Below are positions 59,794 to 64,000 of a stretch of 64,000 nucleotides of DNA, piece after piece. Made by a program: the position numbers and the translations under genes. The stretch lies in contig OX485806.1 in the NCBI GenBank assembly GCA_950295325.1, positions 27,652,001 to 27,716,000 of the forward strand. Direction: 5' to 3'. The notes under the pieces are model-generated. The model had not been told where the DNA came from and did no database searches. It saw nothing but the letters and a program-made list of their open reading frames with translations. The stretch comes from Polytrichum commune (taxonomy: Eukaryota > Streptophyta > Polytrichopsida > Polytrichales > Polytrichaceae). Positions within the stretch are counted from its first letter, which is position 1. Each line of letters opens with the position of its first letter.

Positions 59794-59860
59794 GCTAACA
59801 CCCACTAATTGGGCGTAGCCTTGCTAACACCCACTAATTGGGCGTAGCCTTGCTAACCCC
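59794..59860. repeat. 29-bp tandem repeat, 2.3 copies
   Basis: GCTAACACCCACTAATTGGG followed by CGTAGCCTT is repeated exactly at 59794 and 59823, with a partial third at 59852. Confidence 0.9.
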
Positions 59861-59906
59861 TAGATATCATAATGGTGGTTTGTTGCTAAGCCTCGCAATT
59901 GCAATC

Positions 59907-60207
59907 TGGCCACGGCCTCGGGCTGCCTAAGTAAACCAGCAGCCCAGCTGCAGTTGGCCACGGCCTCGGGCTGTCTCAGTAACCAGCAGCCCAGCTGCAG
60001 TTGGCCACGGCCTCCAGCTGCCTAAGTAAACCAGCAGCCCAGCTGCAGTTGGCCATGGCCTCCAGCTGCCTAAGTAAACCAGCAGCCCAGCTGCAGTTGG
60101 CCACGGCCTCCAGCTGCCTAAGTAAACCAGCAGCCCAGCTGCAGTTGGCCACGGCCTCGGGCTGTCTAAGTAACCAGCAGCCCAGCTGCAATCTGGCCAC
60201 GGCCTCC
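59907..60207. repeat. GC-rich 47/48-bp minisatellite, about six units
   Basis: Units start TTGGCCACGGCCTC at 59954, 60001, 60049, 60097 and 60145, with partial or variant units at both ends (CTGGCCACGGCCTC at 59907 and 60193). Two unit types alternate: (tc)gggctgtct with 47 bp and (tc)cagctgcct with 48 bp. Both strands stay open because the usual unit is a multiple of three, giving 16-residue repeats, but nothing indicates it is translated. Confidence 0.9.
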
Positions 60208-61852
60208 AATACCCGAATGGGTAACCCACCTACTAGTTGCTCCTTAATACAAACCCCTTCATTCACTAACAAATGTTTTCTAAGTTTTTCTTACTCTTTC
60301 CTTTTCTTTGCTCCTAATGAACTAATCTAACACACTAATTTCACTAACTACTAACTAATCAACACGTGCAATCTTAAACTCTAAGAGCTCACTCACTTGG
60401 GAGGCATTGAGAGAGAGAGCTTAACTAATTAACCTCACTAAAAACTAATAACCCACACACGTGGCTCAAGCTCTTAAGAGCTTGCTCCCTTGAGAGCGCT
60501 TGATGGAGAGAGAGGAAAATGAGAGAGAAACCGCCTTAAGTAGCAAAGAGGGAGAGAGGGAGAGAGGGAGAGAGAGGTGAGGATAGGGTGAGAGGATTAG
60601 CACCTCCAATCACAATCCCTTAACCTTCACCTTCAAAGTAGGGACTAATCCCCTTCCACCAAGCTTCCTTCTTCCTAAACTAACAAAGTGGATCCAAAAG
60701 TGGGCATTTAACCCGCGGAGCTCACCTTGCTTCACCTTACCCCCTACTCACATAATCAAGGCATTATCCTATTGAACTTAACCCTTGAAATAACCACCCA
60801 ACACATTCTAAAGCCTAAACTTAAATCCAAACCACACTTCACTCTTTTTATGTTTTGTGAATAATCATAACACCTCAAAGTCAAACTAAAATTGGTTCCG
60901 AAGAGTTAATCACCACATGTGGGCACCATTTTGGGCTCACAGCCCATGGTGCAAAAATATGACAAATGGCATTGGGGCCATGTAGAGGCTCATTTAGAGG
61001 CCCACAATAAGGCCAAAAGTTGTTTTTTTACTCTTACATGCACTTGGGCATTTTGAGGTGAAATGGGTCAACTCGGAAACTAGTTGGGTTGAGGATATTT
61101 TTGAAGGAGATTAATACATGTTTAATGATTGTAAGCACATTTCAAATGTATAGATGTGTGATGTTTCTAGTTTGTAGAATTCATAAAAAATTTGGCCTTG
61201 AATCATGTGTTATTCTTAAGTAGATTTTTAAAGTTAGCTTGGATATATTGGTACGGAATGGGCAACATTGGCAACTCTTTATTGGACTTTAAAAAAAGAT
61301 GGTTACCCTATCAAATGGATGAAATTTGCAAAAATTTGTAAGGCATCTTTTCATTATCCTAGTATCAATGCATCATAAGAAGAAAAAGAAAAAGAAGAAG
61401 AAGAAGAAGATACTTTGATATGATTTTGTTTCCAATGCTTGCAACACCCTAACCCTACATGTTGCCTACAATGAGCCCAAAACTGGAATAGAATATAAAT
61501 GGACATTGAAGAAAACAAAGCTTGAAAAATAAAAAGTGGATGTCTTCAAATGTCAATCAATAGTTCCATACAAAAGTTCAACCTTATCGAGATCAAGGTT
61601 TTCTATGTGAAACCATGTCATGATAAGTGAAACCTCAAGAAAAGCATGGCCCATACAACCATTTTGTTTGGTGAGGTGTCGCCACACAATTTGTGAACTT
61701 ACTGATTGGTGCTTCACCTAGAAAAGTTGTCGCTAATGATTTCAAGATCACATCAATACGGCATCAATATTTAGTAATTTTCATGATTTTTTAAAATCAA
61801 TCTAGAGTCATTAAGGTCTAAGAAATTATGATAAATATATGCAATAAAATTA
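60208..61852. other. Intergenic, low-complexity patches
   Basis: A GAGA-rich patch (60520-60577, including gggagaga units) and an (AAG)n run (61380-61410). No gene recognised. Confidence 0.45.
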
Positions 61853-62635
61853 GGGGATTGCTATTTCCACACCTTTTTTGGCTAGATTCACACCTTTTTG
61901 CCGGTTCGGTTGCCGTGTCACTGAGGCGCTATATATGAGATTCTTCATGGTGCATCCGGACCGTTGATCCACCAAGGCCCATCCAAGGGCCTCAATGATC
62001 CTAGGTGGCGGTGAGGTGGGGGGCGGGGGTGGTGCTTGCCACCAAGGCGGGGTGGGGCCGTGGGCCTCATGTCTTTTTTGGGGAGGCCAGATTTAGGGTG
62101 GTGTCGGGCCTAGTGGCTAGGCGGGCCCAGTGGCTAGGCCTACTTATTATATAACTAGTTGGTTAGCCTTACTCTACTTACTAAATAACTAGTTGGTTAG
62201 CCTTACTCTACTTACTAAATGACTAGTAGGTTAGTACGAGATGGTTAGCAAATCCAAATCAAAATTTAAGAGCTCATATGAATATCTTAGTCATTATCAA
62301 AGTGAAGATTATGGTGTCAATAATGATCATATAGGTGTCCATACCTAACTTCAAGACTTGCACATACACCACTCAAATATACATGTCCAATTAAGAAGAG
62401 TGACCACGAAAGGCCCATATACATTTGTAAATAATTGTATCCTACTTAGTGTCACCTACATTACATAATCTATGTATCATCCCTATTGTCAAGCAAATCG
62501 AATATTTTCATCCGGAAATGTAATGCCTCTAATGACATTACCATTATGTTGTAATTCTATGCTATATGATTGTGGATAGCCTCCTTCCTTGCAATGGTTG
62601 TAACATGATAGCCTACCAAAATACCAAGTAAGGGT

Positions 62636-62752
62636 AACCAACTAGTCATTTAGTAAGTAGAGTAAGGCTAACCAACTAGTTATTTAGTAAGTAGAGTAAG
62701 GGTAACCAACTAGTCATTTAGTAAGTAGAGTAAGGCTAACCAACTAGTCATT
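62636..62752. repeat. 34-bp tandem array inside the long-TIR element
   Basis: CTAACCAACTAGT(T/C)ATTTAG then TAAGTAGAGTAAGG repeats about 3.5 times. The same unit, inverted, ends each terminal repeat on its inner side (62149-62226 and 63556-63590), and each unit contains the palindrome ACTAGT. Confidence 0.9.
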
Positions 62753-62993
62753 TAGTCAGTGTCCGAAAAGTTTTTGAAGTTATTGAGGTTAATTGCCTAC
62801 CTCTTTAAAAGGGCATAGGCTATTTCCCTCATGGCATAGGTTGCATCCTACAATATCAAATTTTTGTAAGTTGAAAACCTTTTGAGTTTTTAAGTTACCC
62901 GCCAATTGCCTTCAAAACTAATTTTTAGTAGGTTAAAATCCTTCATATCTTTTAATGTTGTAGGCTTTAAATTCAAAATTTGAGTACTAAGTG

Positions 62994-63075
62994 GTATCCT
63001 TGGCAGGAATTGAACCTGGCTAAGCCCTTCACCACGTTTGAAGGCCAAGGATTAACCAACTCTTTTTTAAAGAGT
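62994..63075 (-). other. tRNA-like relic inside the long-TIR element
   Basis: On the minus strand, GAGTTGGTTAA resembles a tRNA A box and GGTTCAATTCC a B box, at tRNA-like spacing, followed by CAAGGATACCA. No matching 5' acceptor arm exists and the anticodon stem does not pair, so it is not a working tRNA. It could be a captured tRNA or SINE head. Confidence 0.3.
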
Positions 63076-63897
63076 TGATTATAATGAAAGGTTGCTAAAA
63101 TTCAAATGAGTTTAAGGGTGAAAGTCCTCACCATCTTCTGATTCAACCTCGACACTTGAATTTCAACATAGCGAGCGAGCAAGAGCGAGAGAGAGAGAGA
63201 GGAGCTGATGAGAGAGGAGTTGTGATGAATGGTATCTGTAAAGATTGGCGGGAAGGGAGTTAGGGCTATTATTGATATCCGTCTATGTGCCACCCAAGAG
63301 CCCCGAGTATTAGCCTAAAGATATGTACTTAGGTCAACTAATTTCCCAATTTGAAGAAGGATGAATGGCTAAAATCCTCTCTTTTAAAAACTTTGTAGGC
63401 AAAATTTCCTACATGTTTTTTATCACATAGGTTGATATCCTATGTTTTTAAATTGTCCATAGGCTCTTTGTCCTACACTTTCAAAATTTTATAGGCTAAG
63501 TCACAAATTTTGTAGGCTGCATTTACACTAGCCTTAGGCTCTTGGCGGACTATGCATTTAGTAAGTAGAGTAAGGCTAACCAACTAGTTATATAATAAGT
63601 AGGCCTAGCCACTGGGCCCGCCTAGCCACTAGGCCCGACACCACCCTAAATATGGCCTCCCCAAAAAAGACATGAGGCCCACGGCCCCACCCCGCCTTGG
63701 TGGCAAGCACCACCCCCGCCCCCCACCTCACCGCCACCTAGGATCATTGAGGCCCTTGGATGGGCCTTGGTGGATCAACGGTCCGGATGCACCATGAAGA
63801 ATCTCATATATAGCGCCTCAGTGACACAACAACCGAACCGGCAAAAAGGTGTGAATCTAGCCAAAAAAGGTGTGGAAATAGCAATCCTCTAAAATTA

Positions 63898-64000
63898 TAG
63901 TCCAAATTTTCAAGATTAAATCAAGATTATATGTACATTTCGAGGTAAGAAAAAAATTCCATAGAAAATTAACATTTTTTATCAAAATAATATGAAGTTT
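63898..64000. other. Right edge, nothing recognised
   Basis: AT-rich flank of the long-TIR element. Confidence 0.4.

Larger units (their letters stand above)
61853..63889. mobile_element. 2.0-kb element with 334-bp terminal inverted repeats and 8-bp target duplication
   Basis: 61853-62186 and 63556-63889 are inverse repeats of equal length (334 bp) and nearly identical. TAAAATTA flanks both sides exactly (61845-61852, 63890-63897). The arms are GC-rich in the middle (gaggtggggggcgggggtgg). The interior is AT-rich, with arrays of a 34-bp unit and no transposase. Long inverted repeats with an 8-9-bp duplication fit non-autonomous Mutator-like (MULE) or fold-back elements. Confidence 0.9.

Noticed and set aside
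59794-60207. CRISPR-like array
   Set aside because: Direct repeats are contiguous with no unique spacers and the genome is eukaryotic; these are tandem repeats.
59927-60330. Open frames with 16-residue repeats on both strands
   Set aside because: By-product of the 48-bp minisatellite; period divisible by three keeps frames open without coding need.

Overview
The window is nuclear DNA of a land plant. Three lines of evidence support this. (1) A 10-exon gene encodes an XBAT32/XBAT33-type ankyrin-RING E3 ligase. (2) A minus-strand gene carries a plant-specific Dof zinc finger. (3) A 15-exon gene encodes dynein regulatory complex subunit 2 (DRC2/CCDC65), a motile-axoneme protein. XBAT and Dof genes together with an axonemal gene point to a plant that still makes flagellated sperm: a bryophyte, lycophyte, fern, cycad or Ginkgo. 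Long repeat-filled introns, low gene density and a 5S-like (Cassandra-type) repeat make a lycophyte, fern or sperm-motile gymnosperm more likely than a compact genome. The species cannot be named from the sequence.

Layout. 1-13.3 kb is repeat-rich intergenic DNA: a LINE C-terminal relic (minus, 1.06-1.7 kb), several fold-back elements, and a decayed LINE with EN, RT and C-terminal parts (about 6.96-9.54 kb, plus). 13.3-22.4 kb holds the XBAT-like gene with a GC-rich leader and its downstream flank. 22.4-29.7 kb is intergenic and full of MITEs. 29.8-47.3 kb is the DRC2 gene, whose coding sequence (about 1.67 kb) is spread over 17.5 kb; its introns host at least ten identifiable insertions. 47.3-52 kb is intergenic and contains a 101-bp tandem duplication and another LINE fragment (minus). 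52.1-52.84 kb is the Dof-like gene (minus), with a degenerate tandem repeat upstream. 54.9-64 kb has no recognisable gene; it holds several MITEs, a 48-bp minisatellite and a 2.0-kb element with 334-bp terminal inverted repeats.

The three genes have unrelated jobs (ubiquitin ligation, axoneme assembly, transcription) and I see no sign that they work together. The most distinctive content is the small DNA elements. One hAT-like family has terminal inverted repeats made of a G/C homopolymer; both copies have perfect 8-bp target duplications. A long-TIR element also has a perfect 8-bp duplication. A MITE family ends 27 bp before a DRC2 exon. I found no clearly new functional system; the mobile-element families are the best candidates for undescribed biology.
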